Below are positions 26,733 through 34,704 of a DNA stretch of 61,159 nucleotides, piece after piece (position 1 is the stretch's first letter; each line of letters starts with the position of its first letter). The translations under genes and the position numbers were made by a program. The notes below the pieces were generated by a model. It did not search any database and was not told the origin of the DNA. It saw nothing but the letters and a program-made list of their open reading frames with translations. The stretch is from the NCBI GenBank assembly GCA_000961805.1, contig LADV01000148.1, forward strand, positions 1 through 61,159, in the 5' to 3' direction. The DNA comes from Peptococcaceae bacterium BRH_c23. Lineage in GTDB: Bacteria; Bacillota_B; Desulfitobacteriia; Desulfitobacteriales; Desulfitobacteriaceae.

Positions 26733-26912
26733 TTATGCTTCAACTGTAATAACTGCCTTAGAATTATAGAACCCACAACTTGGGCATATATAATGAGGCA
26801 TTTTTGGCTGATGGCATTGGGGGCATTTGATGTGGTTCGGTGCAGTTAGTTTCCACATAGCCCGACGTTTACGCACTCTTGATTTCGATTGTCGATGTTG
26901 CGGAACACCCAT
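26733..26912 (-). CDS. rpmF: 50S ribosomal protein L32
   Basis: Protein of 59 aa. Starts GVPQHRQSKSRVRKRRAMWK and carries the zinc pairs CPQC and CPSC, so it is the Zn-binding form. ATG at 26912 with a GGGGGTG ribosome site. Directly downstream of yceD, the near-universal pairing, and followed by a terminator. Confidence 0.97.
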   Translation of the reverse strand: MGVPQHRQSKSRVRKRRAMWKLTAPNHIKCPQCHQPKMPHYICPSCGFYNSKAVITVEA

Positions 26913-26944
26913 AGTTACACCCCCTTTATGTTTTAAAAACTTTA

Positions 26945-27454
26945 TCAGTCATTGGTTTGCCACTTTTCCAGTGCTGCTAACCGAGGGTCCCTGACACCTT
27001 CCCCGCAATCACACGGGGTCAGATTTCGATTTGCACCACAGGTCGGGCATAGCCCCTGACACTCTGCTGAACATATAAACTTCATCGGTAAAGCTACTAC
27101 AATTTGTTCAAGAATTCGATCCTTAATATCAATCTCATCTTTATCCAAAAGGAGAGCTGTCTCTAGTTGATCGTCTGTTGCAAGCGTTCGGAAAACCCAT
27201 TCATCTTGGAAGGAGAGATTTAAGGGATATACGAACGACTCCAGACAACGTCCACACATAGCTTTAAGTTCTGTGTGAATCGTTCCATTAACGAGCATCG
27301 CTTTACTTGTGTTGTTTACCTGAAGTTGTACGCGTACCGGTGCTTGAAATGAGAGGGCTTCAATTCCCAAATCCAGAGCAGAAAAGTCTTCCACTAAATC
27401 AAAATGGACACTTTCTCCACCTCTATAACGAACCTGAGCTACATTCACTTTCAT
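26945..27454 (-). CDS. yceD: YceD/DUF177 family protein
   Basis: Conserved protein always next to rpmF; linked in other systems to 23S rRNA/50S accumulation (family knowledge). The protein is 169 aa with paired cysteines CGRC in the middle and C-terminal CSAECQGLCPTCGANRN and CDC, a probable zinc site, then DPRLAALEKW, the family end. The ATG at 27454 with GGGGTGG upstream is preferred to longer readings. Preceded by a full-consensus promoter. Confidence 0.9.
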   Translation of the reverse strand: MKVNVAQVRYRGGESVHFDLVEDFSALDLGIEALSFQAPVRVQLQVNNTSKAMLVNGTIHTELKAMCGRCLESFVYPLNLSFQDEWVFRTLATDDQLETALLLDKDEIDIKDRILEQIVVALPMKFICSAECQGLCPTCGANRNLTPCDCGEGVRDPRLAALEKWQTND

Positions 27455-27479
27455 ATTACCACCCCAATACACATTCATT

Positions 27480-27508
27480 ATTATAGTTGGCACATTTTTC
27501 TTTGTCAA
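27480..27508 (-). promoter_or_regulatory. consensus sigma-A promoter for yceD-rpmF
   Basis: Minus strand TTGACA (27508-27503), 17-bp spacer, TATAAT (27485-27480): a perfect match, 26 bp upstream of the yceD start. Confidence 0.92.
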
Positions 27509-27541
27509 GGGAAAACTCTTTACCACGTACTTTGGATGGTA

Positions 27542-28744
27542 TTATTCATTTTCACGGATTAATTCATTCGTATCCAGCGCAATCATCAATTCTTCATTAG
27601 TTGGTATTACGAGAACCCGACATCGAGCGTGAGGTTTAGAAACATCTACTTCCTCACTTCGAACCTTATTTTTCTCACGGTCAAGGCTTACGCCAAGGTA
27701 ATCCAGGTTTTTACAGATCGTTTCTCGCATGCTGGCTGCGTTTTCGCCAACGCCTGCCGTGAATATTATGGCATCGACTCCACCCAACACTGCGGCATAA
27801 GCACCAATATATTGCCTAACATCATGTTCGAAAATATCTAAGGCGAGTCGTGCACGGGCGTGTCCTTGTTCTGCTGCCACTTCGATGTCCCTGAAATCAC
27901 TGCTTATCCCCGAAACCCCTAAAGCTCCGCATTTTGTATTGAGAAAATCATTCATTTGATCAACGTTAAAGCCTTCTCGACACATAATGTAGGTCACAAT
28001 GGCCGGATCCAAGGCACCAGAGCGCGTCCCCATCATCAGACCGTCTAAAGGAGTAAAGCCCATTGATGTTTCAATCGATCTCCCTCCTCGGATGGCAGCA
28101 ATCGAGGCCCCGTTTCCTAAATGACAACTGATAATCTTTAGTTCTTTGAGTGGTTTCTTGAGAAGAATCGCAGCACGTTGACTGACATATTTATGAGAAG
28201 TCCCATGAAAACCATATTTCCGAATTCCATATTTTTTGTAATATTCATAGGGTAATCCATAAATATAACTGTCTGGTCGCATGGATTGATGGAAGGCAGT
28301 ATCAAAAACTGCCACTTGGGGAACTCCAGGCATCATTTTCTGACAAGCTTTGATTCCTGCAATATTTGGAGGATTATGGAGGGGGGCCAGCTCAATACAG
28401 TCCTTCAGAGCCTTCATGACCGCTTCATCAATAACTACGGACTTTGAAAACCTTTCCCCCCCGTGAACCACACGGTGCCCGATTCCAGAGATTTGGGTTA
28501 AATCCTTAATGGCACCGTATTCAGGGGAAATCAAGGCCTCTAGTACGAGCTTAATAGCCATGGTATGATTTGGGATTTCAGACCTAATGACGTGTTTTTC
28601 TCCTGATCCCGTTCGATGAGTAAGCACCGACCCCTGAAGACCAATGCGATCAACCAGTCCTTTGCCTATAGCATTCTTTGTGGCCATATCAATCACTTGA
28701 TACTTCAGAGAAGAACTACCACAATTTATAACCAGTATTTTCAT
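27542..28744 (-). CDS. ackA: acetate kinase
   Basis: Interconverts acetyl phosphate and acetate with ATP formation. The protein is 400 aa: [70 protein letters not shown] and [10 protein letters not shown]. The ATG at 28744 with AAAGGGG upstream is preferred to the reading from 28771. pta is not adjacent. Confidence 0.97.
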   Translation of the reverse strand: MKILVINCGSSSLKYQVIDMATKNAIGKGLVDRIGLQGSVLTHRTGSGEKHVIRSEIPNHTMAIKLVLEALISPEYGAIKDLTQISGIGHRVVHGGERFSKSVVIDEAVMKALKDCIELAPLHNPPNIAGIKACQKMMPGVPQVAVFDTAFHQSMRPDSYIYGLPYEYYKKYGIRKYGFHGTSHKYVSQRAAILLKKPLKELKIISCHLGNGASIAAIRGGRSIETSMGFTPLDGLMMGTRSGALDPAIVTYIMCREGFNVDQMNDFLNTKCGALGVSGISSDFRDIEVAAEQGHARARLALDIFEHDVRQYIGAYAAVLGGVDAIIFTAGVGENAASMRETICKNLDYLGVSLDREKNKVRSEEVDVSKPHARCRVLVIPTNEELMIALDTNELIRENE

Positions 28745-28907
28745 TGTTAATACCCCTTTTGTGTTTTCCAATCTTTAGTCGATAAGTATTATTCTATAGT
28801 CTTCCCTGAAAAATTAGTTTTCCACTTCTTAACTTGCTCCATTTCTTTCCACCTTTGATTATATATCTTAAAAGAGTGTAGCACAAAATCTTTGGTTTTT
28901 TAACCCC

Positions 28908-29672
28908 TTACGCCATTATTCTCCTAATTTCAGAAGATTTCGCCAAAGCTACTGCGCGACCAAGTTGTATTGCCTCTTCAGCACGATCAAAGTGAAAACT
29001 TCCGATATGTCCAATATCCGGTTGGATTAGCAGATCTGCACCATGGCAACGGGCCTGAAACACTTCCTCTTCGAGTATTTCAATGGACTGGAGTAAAATA
29101 TCCATGGCACTAGTTAGTTTGTTAACTAGTCCTTTTTTTACATCCACTGCTAAAACTCTCTCCGCCCCCATTTCCCGAGCAATATGTATAGGTAAACGAT
29201 TTTTAACGGCACCATCGACCAGGAGACGACCCTGATAACGATAGGGTTTAAAAAAACCGGGGATAGAAATACTCGCTCGAACTGCTTGAGCTACACTACC
29301 TTCACGAAATACGACAAGCTCCCCGGACTCGATGTCAGTCGCTACGACCGCTAAAGGAATTTTCAGGTCCGAAAATGACATATCTTTGGTTAAGAGTCGA
29401 ATAACTTCAAGTATCCGATCTCCTTTGATGAGTCCTGCTTTAGAAACGGCAGGATCGAGAATCTTCTTAGCAAAACCTGGATACGTCAACAATCGCTCAA
29501 TCCGATAAAGATCCATTCCAGAACACAACAAAGCGCCGAATATAGCACCTGCGCTACATCCGACTACAACGTCCATACTAATTTTTTTTTCTTCAAGTAC
29601 TTGTAAGATACCTAAGTGGGCGAACCCTCGAGCGCCTCCGGCGCCCAAAACAAGTCCTCTTATAGGATTCAT
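28908..29672 (-). CDS. patatin-like phospholipase family protein (YlbK type)
   Basis: Serine acyl hydrolase of the patatin family, 254 aa. Glycine-rich oxyanion loop GAGGARGFAHLG, nucleophile GCSAGAIFG (GxSxG) and catalytic Asp in LLVDGAVKNRLP. The ATG at 29672 has GGAGGAA upstream. Next to ylbJ, as ylbK is in Bacillus, but here the two are divergent. Substrate unknown. Confidence 0.88.
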   Translation of the reverse strand: MNPIRGLVLGAGGARGFAHLGILQVLEEKKISMDVVVGCSAGAIFGALLCSGMDLYRIERLLTYPGFAKKILDPAVSKAGLIKGDRILEVIRLLTKDMSFSDLKIPLAVVATDIESGELVVFREGSVAQAVRASISIPGFFKPYRYQGRLLVDGAVKNRLPIHIAREMGAERVLAVDVKKGLVNKLTSAMDILLQSIEILEEEVFQARCHGADLLIQPDIGHIGSFHFDRAEEAIQLGRAVALAKSSEIRRIMA

Positions 29673-29758
29673 GGATAGTTTCCTCCTTACCAAGACTTCT
29701 AGGGCCTGGCATACTTCCATATAAATTATGTAGGAAGGTGAAGGAAGGTGATATTTCT

Positions 29759-30910
29759 ATGTCTAACGTTACCCGGGTCTTGGCCTTGAGCCTCCTTGCC
29801 CTCGGCATGTTTATGTATCCACAGGAAGTGCTTAGTTCTGCCGGTGGTGGCTTGACCTTATGGTGGCGTTTTGTCCTCCCTGCATTACTCCCCTTTTTTG
29901 TTCTCTCCGAACTGCTGATGGCTTCAGGATTTGTTCATTTTCTTGGTGTTCTGCTGGAATCTTTTATGCGTCCGATCTTCCGTCTTCCTGGCAAAGCAGC
30001 TTTTGTCGTAGCTATGGGCTATACGTCAGGCTTTCCGATGGGGGCAGTACTCACCGCTCGGCTTCGTAAAGACGGAGAAATTTCCCGGGAGGAGGGGGAA
30101 CGTCTCTTAGCTTTTACTAATAATCCCAGCCCAGGCTTTATGTTTGGTGCCGTTGCCTCAGGTATGTTAGGTAAACCGGCACTCGGAATCCTGTTAGCCA
30201 GCTCAGTTTATTTGGCAAATTTGATCGTTGGCTTCTTTTACCGTTTTTATCGAGTAGCTTCTAGTTCCCCGCAACGCCTGCAGCTTCCCTCTTTCAAACG
30301 GGCTTGGAACGAAATGAAAAATGCCCAAAGTAGAGACAACCGTCCCTTCGGACAGGTCCTTGGGGATGCAGTCAAGCAAAGTACTAACACCGTTCTGATG
30401 GTAGCTGGTTACATGGCTTTTTTCTCGGTGATTCTAAGACTCTTAAACCTCTGGCACATCACCTTGTTTCTGGCGTCCCTAAGTCATATGGTTGTCCAAG
30501 GCATTCCTATTCCCGTTTTTCAGGCCTTTTTCAATGGTCTTTTTGAAATGACGTTGGGTTGTCAGGAAGCAATCCGAGCGCTTTCCTCCCTCCATCAACA
30601 AGTAGCACTTCTGACCTTAATTATGGGCTGGGGTGGACTCTCTGTGTTTGCGCAAGTTGCTGGATTAATCAGCGGCACGGATTTGCGCTTCTCGTCCTTT
30701 GTAATCGCCCGCGCACTCCAGGCAATTCTGGCAATGGGTCTGAGCCAGCTTTTCCTCATAGTTGCTAAGGTACCCACCGCGACGCTTCCCATTCAAGTTC
30801 CAGACACTACCGCCCTGGTCTGGAATACTTGGCATTTAAGTTCTCTCGTATTTATTGGGATGATGAGCACTCTAATAGTTCTCGCCTTGATCCGAGTCCG
30901 CAGATCGTAG
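29759..30910 (+). CDS. ylbJ: sporulation integral membrane protein YlbJ
   Basis: Polytopic membrane protein required for spore cortex formation in Bacillus. The protein is 383 aa with about eight hydrophobic segments and paired nucleoside-transporter-gate-like repeats (GYTSGFPMGAVLTARLRKDGEISREEGERLLAFTNNPSPGF is split across 30016-30140). The ATG at 29759 with GGAAGGTGAT is preferred; a GTG at 29738 is the alternative. It is the only plus-strand gene of this ylb group. Confidence 0.9.
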   Translation: MSNVTRVLALSLLALGMFMYPQEVLSSAGGGLTLWWRFVLPALLPFFVLSELLMASGFVHFLGVLLESFMRPIFRLPGKAAFVVAMGYTSGFPMGAVLTARLRKDGEISREEGERLLAFTNNPSPGFMFGAVASGMLGKPALGILLASSVYLANLIVGFFYRFYRVASSSPQRLQLPSFKRAWNEMKNAQSRDNRPFGQVLGDAVKQSTNTVLMVAGYMAFFSVILRLLNLWHITLFLASLSHMVVQGIPIPVFQAFFNGLFEMTLGCQEAIRALSSLHQQVALLTLIMGWGGLSVFAQVAGLISGTDLRFSSFVIARALQAILAMGLSQLFLIVAKVPTATLPIQVPDTTALVWNTWHLSSLVFIGMMSTLIVLALIRVRRS

Positions 30911-30942
30911 TTCGACCAGCGGCATCGGGTTCTCTGACATTA

Positions 30943-30968
30943 AGTAGGGTGAGATTACTCACCCTACT
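30943..30968. terminator. bidirectional hairpin between convergent ylbJ and coiled-coil gene
   Basis: AGTAGGGTGAG (30943-30953) pairs with CTCACCCTACT (30958-30968), followed on the plus strand by CATTTTC. It ends ylbJ and overlaps the stop of the minus-strand gene. Confidence 0.65.
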
Positions 30969-31458
30969 CATTTTCAGTGATGACAGTTTTCCGGTCCCGG
31001 TCTTCCTTAGCTAACCCCTTTAATTCCTCCCTGTTTTTACGCAGAGCCTGAAGCGTCTGGTATAGACTTTGTTCAACATGTTGAAGCATTTCATCAGCGT
31101 ATTGTACAGCACCAGTCTTGACATCACGAGCAAATGTTTGCGCCTGCTTAACGATATCCTCGCCATAGCTCTGAGCTTGTTTAACCACTTCATTTTCTAT
31201 CGCCATCTTATCAACGTAGGTTTTTCCACGCTCGATTAATTTTTGCGCTTCCGCTTCAGCTTCATCTAGAATACGTTGCCGTTCTTTTAAAACCCACTTA
31301 GCATTTGTTAGCTCTTCCGGTAAGGCTGCTCTCACTCGATCAAGCAACTCGAAGACTACAGAATCATCGACTAATACTTTTCCTGTCATGGGGATCTTCG
31401 TCCCATGATCTATGATCTCTTCAACTTCATTGAGCAAGCTCAGAATATCATTTTCCAC
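30964..31458 (-). CDS. coiled-coil protein resembling F0 subunit b/DivIVA-type (annotated as ATPase in relatives)
   Basis: Protein of 164 aa, mostly long charged helices (RQRILDEAEAEAQKLIERGK, VVKQAQSYGEDIVKQAQTFA) typical of coiled coils; no nucleotide-binding motif. GTG start immediately after the rsmD stop (TAAGTG), so co-translated. In related Firmicutes a protein of this look follows coaD near ylbJ; coaD is missing here. Function unknown. Confidence 0.75.
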   Translation of the reverse strand: MENDILSLLNEVEEIIDHGTKIPMTGKVLVDDSVVFELLDRVRAALPEELTNAKWVLKERQRILDEAEAEAQKLIERGKTYVDKMAIENEVVKQAQSYGEDIVKQAQTFARDVKTGAVQYADEMLQHVEQSLYQTLQALRKNREELKGLAKEDRDRKTVITENE

Positions 31459-32028
31459 TTATATCTCTCCCTCTTCATCATCAATTCTCTGTAGATACCA
31501 TACTTTTGTGTCTCCGTATTCCCGTGATTTACGGACTTCAAACGGATAAATAGTATCATTACTCAATTCTTCATCATTGGCTGTTTCAGCAACAATCACT
31601 CCGTCTGGTGTCAAATAAGAGTATTTCTTTAAGGTCAATAGAACCTTAAGCACAAGCTCCTTACGATAAGGGGGGTCCAGAAAAATAAGGTCGAAAACTT
31701 CATTAGGGTATCTATCTATGTATTTAAAGGCATCCATCAAAAAGAGGTTGGTCTTTTGGCTTACCCCAATTTGATCAAGATTTTTCAGTATGACCTGATG
31801 CGCTTCAAAACTCTTTTCGACTAGCACCGCTTCACAAGAACCTCGGGAGAGCGCTTCAATCGCCAAGTTACCGGTTCCAGCAAAAAGGTCTAAAACCCGC
31901 GCATCTAAAACTTTGTCCCCTAGAACACTAAAAATCGCACCCTTTACTTTGTCCGAAGTCGGGCGTGTCTGCATTCCCTCGACAGCCTTAACCTGTCGGC
32001 CACGCATTTCACCGGCAATAATCCTCAT
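31459..32028 (-). CDS. rsmD: 16S rRNA (guanine-966-N2)-methyltransferase
   Basis: Protein of 189 aa. SAM-binding VLDLFAGTGNLAIEALSRG, the catalytic FLDPPYRKE motif, and the N-terminal RIIAGEMRGRQ with RPTSDKVKGAIFS. ATG at 32028 with GGAGGATGT. In Bacillus coaD follows; here a coiled-coil gene does. Confidence 0.95.
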   Translation of the reverse strand: MRIIAGEMRGRQVKAVEGMQTRPTSDKVKGAIFSVLGDKVLDARVLDLFAGTGNLAIEALSRGSCEAVLVEKSFEAHQVILKNLDQIGVSQKTNLFLMDAFKYIDRYPNEVFDLIFLDPPYRKELVLKVLLTLKKYSYLTPDGVIVAETANDEELSNDTIYPFEVRKSREYGDTKVWYLQRIDDEEGEI

Positions 32029-32094
32029 ACATCCTCCATACTGTATTATAGCAGAGCCTATTAAGCTTTACACTACAACTGCCAATCAGTTCAC

Positions 32095-32232
32095 TTATCT
32101 CATGCTTTTACCCATTTTGCTACGAGAAATCCAGGGTTCCCTTGCTGACTTTCTTCCTGTTTCATTGCTTCGTTGAGTTTGATACCATTTATCATACTCA
32201 GATGCCGAAGCATCAAAAAATGGATTTTCCAG
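32095..32232 (-). pseudogene. possible remnant of a SAM-dependent methyltransferase N-terminus
   Basis: A 45-codon frame after GGAGG begins with CTG at 32232 and reads ENPFFDASASEYDKWYQT, which resembles the opening of class I methyltransferases (NPFD...YDxWY). It then runs into unrelated sequence and stops. It sits in a 460-bp gap between rsmD and gpr. Probably a decayed fragment; the resemblance covers only about 18 residues. Confidence 0.25.
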
Positions 32233-32398
32233 TTACGATTCCTCCATCTCTTTTATGTAATAGTATACCACAGTGAATAGCTAAATTTCCTGTATATCCT
32301 TGCTGTTTTTGTTAATACTAAAGATGGCAACGATGAACATTACTAATCATTGATTGCCCTTCCCCCATCCAACTCTTCCTTTCGTTTTTCCTCTCTGT

Positions 32399-32431
32399 TC
32401 ACTGGAGCTTAATCGCCCCAGTGACTTTTTT
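32399..32431 (+). terminator. orphan plus-strand terminator upstream of gpr
   Basis: TCACTGG (32399-32405) pairs with CCAGTGA (32418-32424), followed by C and six T on the plus strand. No plus-strand gene precedes it, so it may end a small RNA or block antisense read-through. The rest of 32233-32490 shows nothing I recognise. Confidence 0.5.
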
Positions 32432-32490
32432 AAGCTTAGTATAAGCGCCAGCCAAGTTATGTATAATTGCAATTTAAAGGAGTTATTAGT

Positions 32491-32544
32491 TTGAAAGAAC
32501 ATAATTTTTTGTGCCTTGAGCACAGCGAAAGGAATGAAACTTAA
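32491..32544 (+). CDS. possible leader peptide upstream of gpr
   Basis: A TTG nine bases after a strong AAAGGAG opens 17 codons (MKEHNFLCLEHSERNET) ending TAA one base before the gpr ATG. gpr itself has only a weak ribosome site, so translation of this short frame may feed gpr by coupling. Alternatively the ribosome site belongs to a longer gpr form. Confidence 0.45.
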   Translation: MKEHNFLCLEHSERNET

Positions 32545-32545
32545 A

Positions 32546-33532
32546 ATGAACAAATCTGATCTCTATCGACACCTCAATGTTCAGCTTGACTTAGCCGTGG
32601 AGGCCCACCAGCTCTTCCGGGGGGAAAGCGGGGAAGAAATACCAGGCGTTCGCATGAATGAAGAGCAACTCGAACACGCTAAAGTTACCATCATTACCGT
32701 CGAAACTGATGAAGGAGTTAATGCAATTGGTAAGCCAAAAGGACATTACATAACCATTGATGCACCTGAAATCCGTACTAATAATTATGTCATCCACGAA
32801 AACATCACCCATGTTCTTGCAGATCAATTAATTGAACTAATGGGTCTCAAAGAAGATGCTAGCATTTTAATCGTGGGGTTAGGTAATTGGAATGCTACAC
32901 CCGATGCTCTAGGTCCTCAAGTTATTAACAAAACTATGGTTACCCGTCATCTTTTCCAACTTTCTCCGGATGAATTGAAAGGCCAAATGAGAAAAATCAG
33001 CGCCATCGCTCCTGGAGTATTGGGAATTACTGGAATTGAAACCGCTGAAATCATTCGGGGTATCGTAGAACATGTCAAGCCCGATTTAGTCATTGCCATT
33101 GATGCCCTTGCAGCTGGTTCCCTAGAACGGATTGGGACAAGCATTCAGCTCGCCGATACTGGAATCCACCCTGGTTCAGGTGTAGGAAACCGGCGAGCAG
33201 GCATTACCGAAGAAACGTTAGGCTGCAAAGTGATTGCCATCGGTCTACCAACAGTTGTCAATGCTGGCGTGATCGCTCATGATGTGGTTGAAGGGGTTTT
33301 TCAACAATTTGTTACCAGTCCTAAGTTATATCAACTATACAAGGGTATAAAACCAGAAACATTCAGTCAAATCATCGATGATGTTCTTTCCCCTTTCCAA
33401 GGAAACCTCATGGTAACACCTAAAGAAATCGATTCCCTAATTCAAACCGTAGCTAAAATTATTGCAGGTGCTTTAGCAATCAGCCTACATCCAGGTATTG
33501 ATCGTGAAGATTACGAGCGTTACTTACAGTAA
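32546..33532 (+). CDS. gpr: germination protease
   Basis: Aspartic-type protease that degrades small acid-soluble spore proteins at germination. The protein is 328 aa with the signature LIVGLGNWNATPDALGP, TGIETAEIIRGIVE, AIDALAAGSLERIG, HPGSGVGNRRAGI and VIAIGLPTVVNAGVIAHD. I place the start at the ATG 32546 by length; a TTG at 32516 is an alternative. Under spore control in Bacillus (sigma F/G); I could not fix a promoter here. A SASP-like gene faces it. Confidence 0.93.
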   Translation: MNKSDLYRHLNVQLDLAVEAHQLFRGESGEEIPGVRMNEEQLEHAKVTIITVETDEGVNAIGKPKGHYITIDAPEIRTNNYVIHENITHVLADQLIELMGLKEDASILIVGLGNWNATPDALGPQVINKTMVTRHLFQLSPDELKGQMRKISAIAPGVLGITGIETAEIIRGIVEHVKPDLVIAIDALAAGSLERIGTSIQLADTGIHPGSGVGNRRAGITEETLGCKVIAIGLPTVVNAGVIAHDVVEGVFQQFVTSPKLYQLYKGIKPETFSQIIDDVLSPFQGNLMVTPKEIDSLIQTVAKIIAGALAISLHPGIDREDYERYLQ

Positions 33533-33616
33533 TAGTTTATTCCATTTTCCTCCAGATTTGACTAAGTAGAAATACAATTGCGATTTGGTAGGTTAATACA
33601 TCTGTTACGTAAAGTA

Positions 33617-33651
33617 GGGAAAGGGCCAGGTTACTTAAACCTGACCCTTTC
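33617..33651. repeat. 15-bp inverted repeat after gpr
   Basis: GGAAAGGGCCAGGTT pairs with AACCTGACCCTTTCC around ACTTA, with one mismatch. No T-run follows on either strand, but its place between convergent gpr and the SASP-like gene suggests a terminator-like role. Confidence 0.55.
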
Positions 33652-33661
33652 CATTATGAGT

Positions 33662-33790
33662 TTATTGTTTTTGGGAATTGGGAAAACTTTTGTGTTTACG
33701 ATTTGCAATCCCAATCTCCTGTGCGACTTCATACTTGAATTTCTCTAATTCTGGTGTGAGTTGGGCGATGGTTTTGCTTTGATTAGCCAA
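33662..33790 (-). CDS. small alpha/beta-type SASP-like protein
   Basis: A 42-aa frame with TTG start after a perfect AAGGAGGTG site. The segment LTPELEKFKYEVAQEIGI matches the first helix of alpha/beta SASPs (KYExAxExG), which contains the GPR cleavage region. The second half of normal SASPs (SRxNGxxGGxxTK) is missing; instead it ends with ANRKHKSFPNSQKQ. It lies tail-to-tail with gpr, its likely protease. It may be a truncated or minimal SASP. Confidence 0.65.
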   Translation of the reverse strand: MANQSKTIAQLTPELEKFKYEVAQEIGIANRKHKSFPNSQKQ

Positions 33791-33940
33791 TGCTTACACC
33801 TCCTTAGATTTTCTATATCAACGATTGAACGAATCAGACAGCAGACCTTCTTCGCTGCTGTCTAGTTAATTTGCATCCGCTTCTTGATGATATTATTTGA
33901 CCATTTCATTAAAAAAATACTCGGCAAATCCTGCCAGAAC

Positions 33941-34699
33941 TCAGGCTAATTCCATGAGAATATCCAACATCTTCTGTGTATTATTCATAAAAGCTCGCAT
34001 AATTTGATAATGTTCTATTTCTTCATACTTAACAATTTTAAATCCATCTTGAATCTGATATATTCGCGCCTGGGGATAAGCCATTATGATGGGAGAATGA
34101 GTGGCAATGATAAACTGCGACCCTTGATGAACCAATTCATGTAATCTCGTTATCATTGACATTTGCCGCGAAGGTGATAAAGCGGCTTCAGGTTCATCTA
34201 GAATATATATCCCTTTCCCTCGAAATTTATTTTGAAAAACTGCAAAGAATGATTCTCCGTGAGATTGTTCATGGAGAGACCGGCCTCCATAGAAATTGAT
34301 TAATGGCGGTCCAAAGGAAGGTTCTGAATCTAATTTATCGATATTCGTCGCCAAATTATAAAAACTTTCAGCTCGTAAAAAAAAGCCATCTTCCGGGCTT
34401 TTCAAGCCTTTGACTAATCTAATGTATTGATTCAAGTTGGAATGAGTTGCTTTCGAAGAAAAATTAAAATTCTTAGTGCCCCCTTCAGCATTAAAGCCAT
34501 AGGCGACTGCTATTGATTCCAAGATAGTTGACTTCCCCGAACCATTTTCTCCAACAATAAAGGTTACTTGAGGATGAAATGATAGAGTTTCCAAATTCCT
34601 AATTGCGGCTAAATCGAAAGGATATTCGGTGAATGTGGGAACCTCTGCTCGATTTAATCTAACAGATCTTATGTACTGGTCCGATCTTCTTGATTCCAT
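33941..34699 (-). CDS. AAA family ATPase (ABC/SMC-type), single domain
   Basis: Protein of 252 aa: Walker A VGENGSGKSTILESIAVAYG, Walker B GIYILDEPEAALSPSRQ, and the switch His in IIATHSPIIM. Gap between them is short, so there is no coiled coil, and no TOPRIM or other nuclease domain follows. The ATG at 34699 directly abuts GGGGAG, which is too close for a good ribosome site, so the real start is uncertain. It sits right after recG, where Bacillus has fapR; it could belong to a defence-like or DNA maintenance family. Function unknown. Confidence 0.75.
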   Translation of the reverse strand: MESRRSDQYIRSVRLNRAEVPTFTEYPFDLAAIRNLETLSFHPQVTFIVGENGSGKSTILESIAVAYGFNAEGGTKNFNFSSKATHSNLNQYIRLVKGLKSPEDGFFLRAESFYNLATNIDKLDSEPSFGPPLINFYGGRSLHEQSHGESFFAVFQNKFRGKGIYILDEPEAALSPSRQMSMITRLHELVHQGSQFIIATHSPIIMAYPQARIYQIQDGFKIVKYEEIEHYQIMRAFMNNTQKMLDILMELA

Positions 34700-34704
34700 C
34701 TCCC

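Noticed and set aside
26486..26776. A 96-codon minus-strand frame
   Set aside because: Runs through the rpmF terminator, fapR promoter and heptamer array; the repetitive peptide reflects the 7-bp repeats.
33837..33866. AGACAGCAG/CTGCTGTCT hairpin as a terminator
   Set aside because: No T-run on either strand; position after the ATPase gene is suggestive only.
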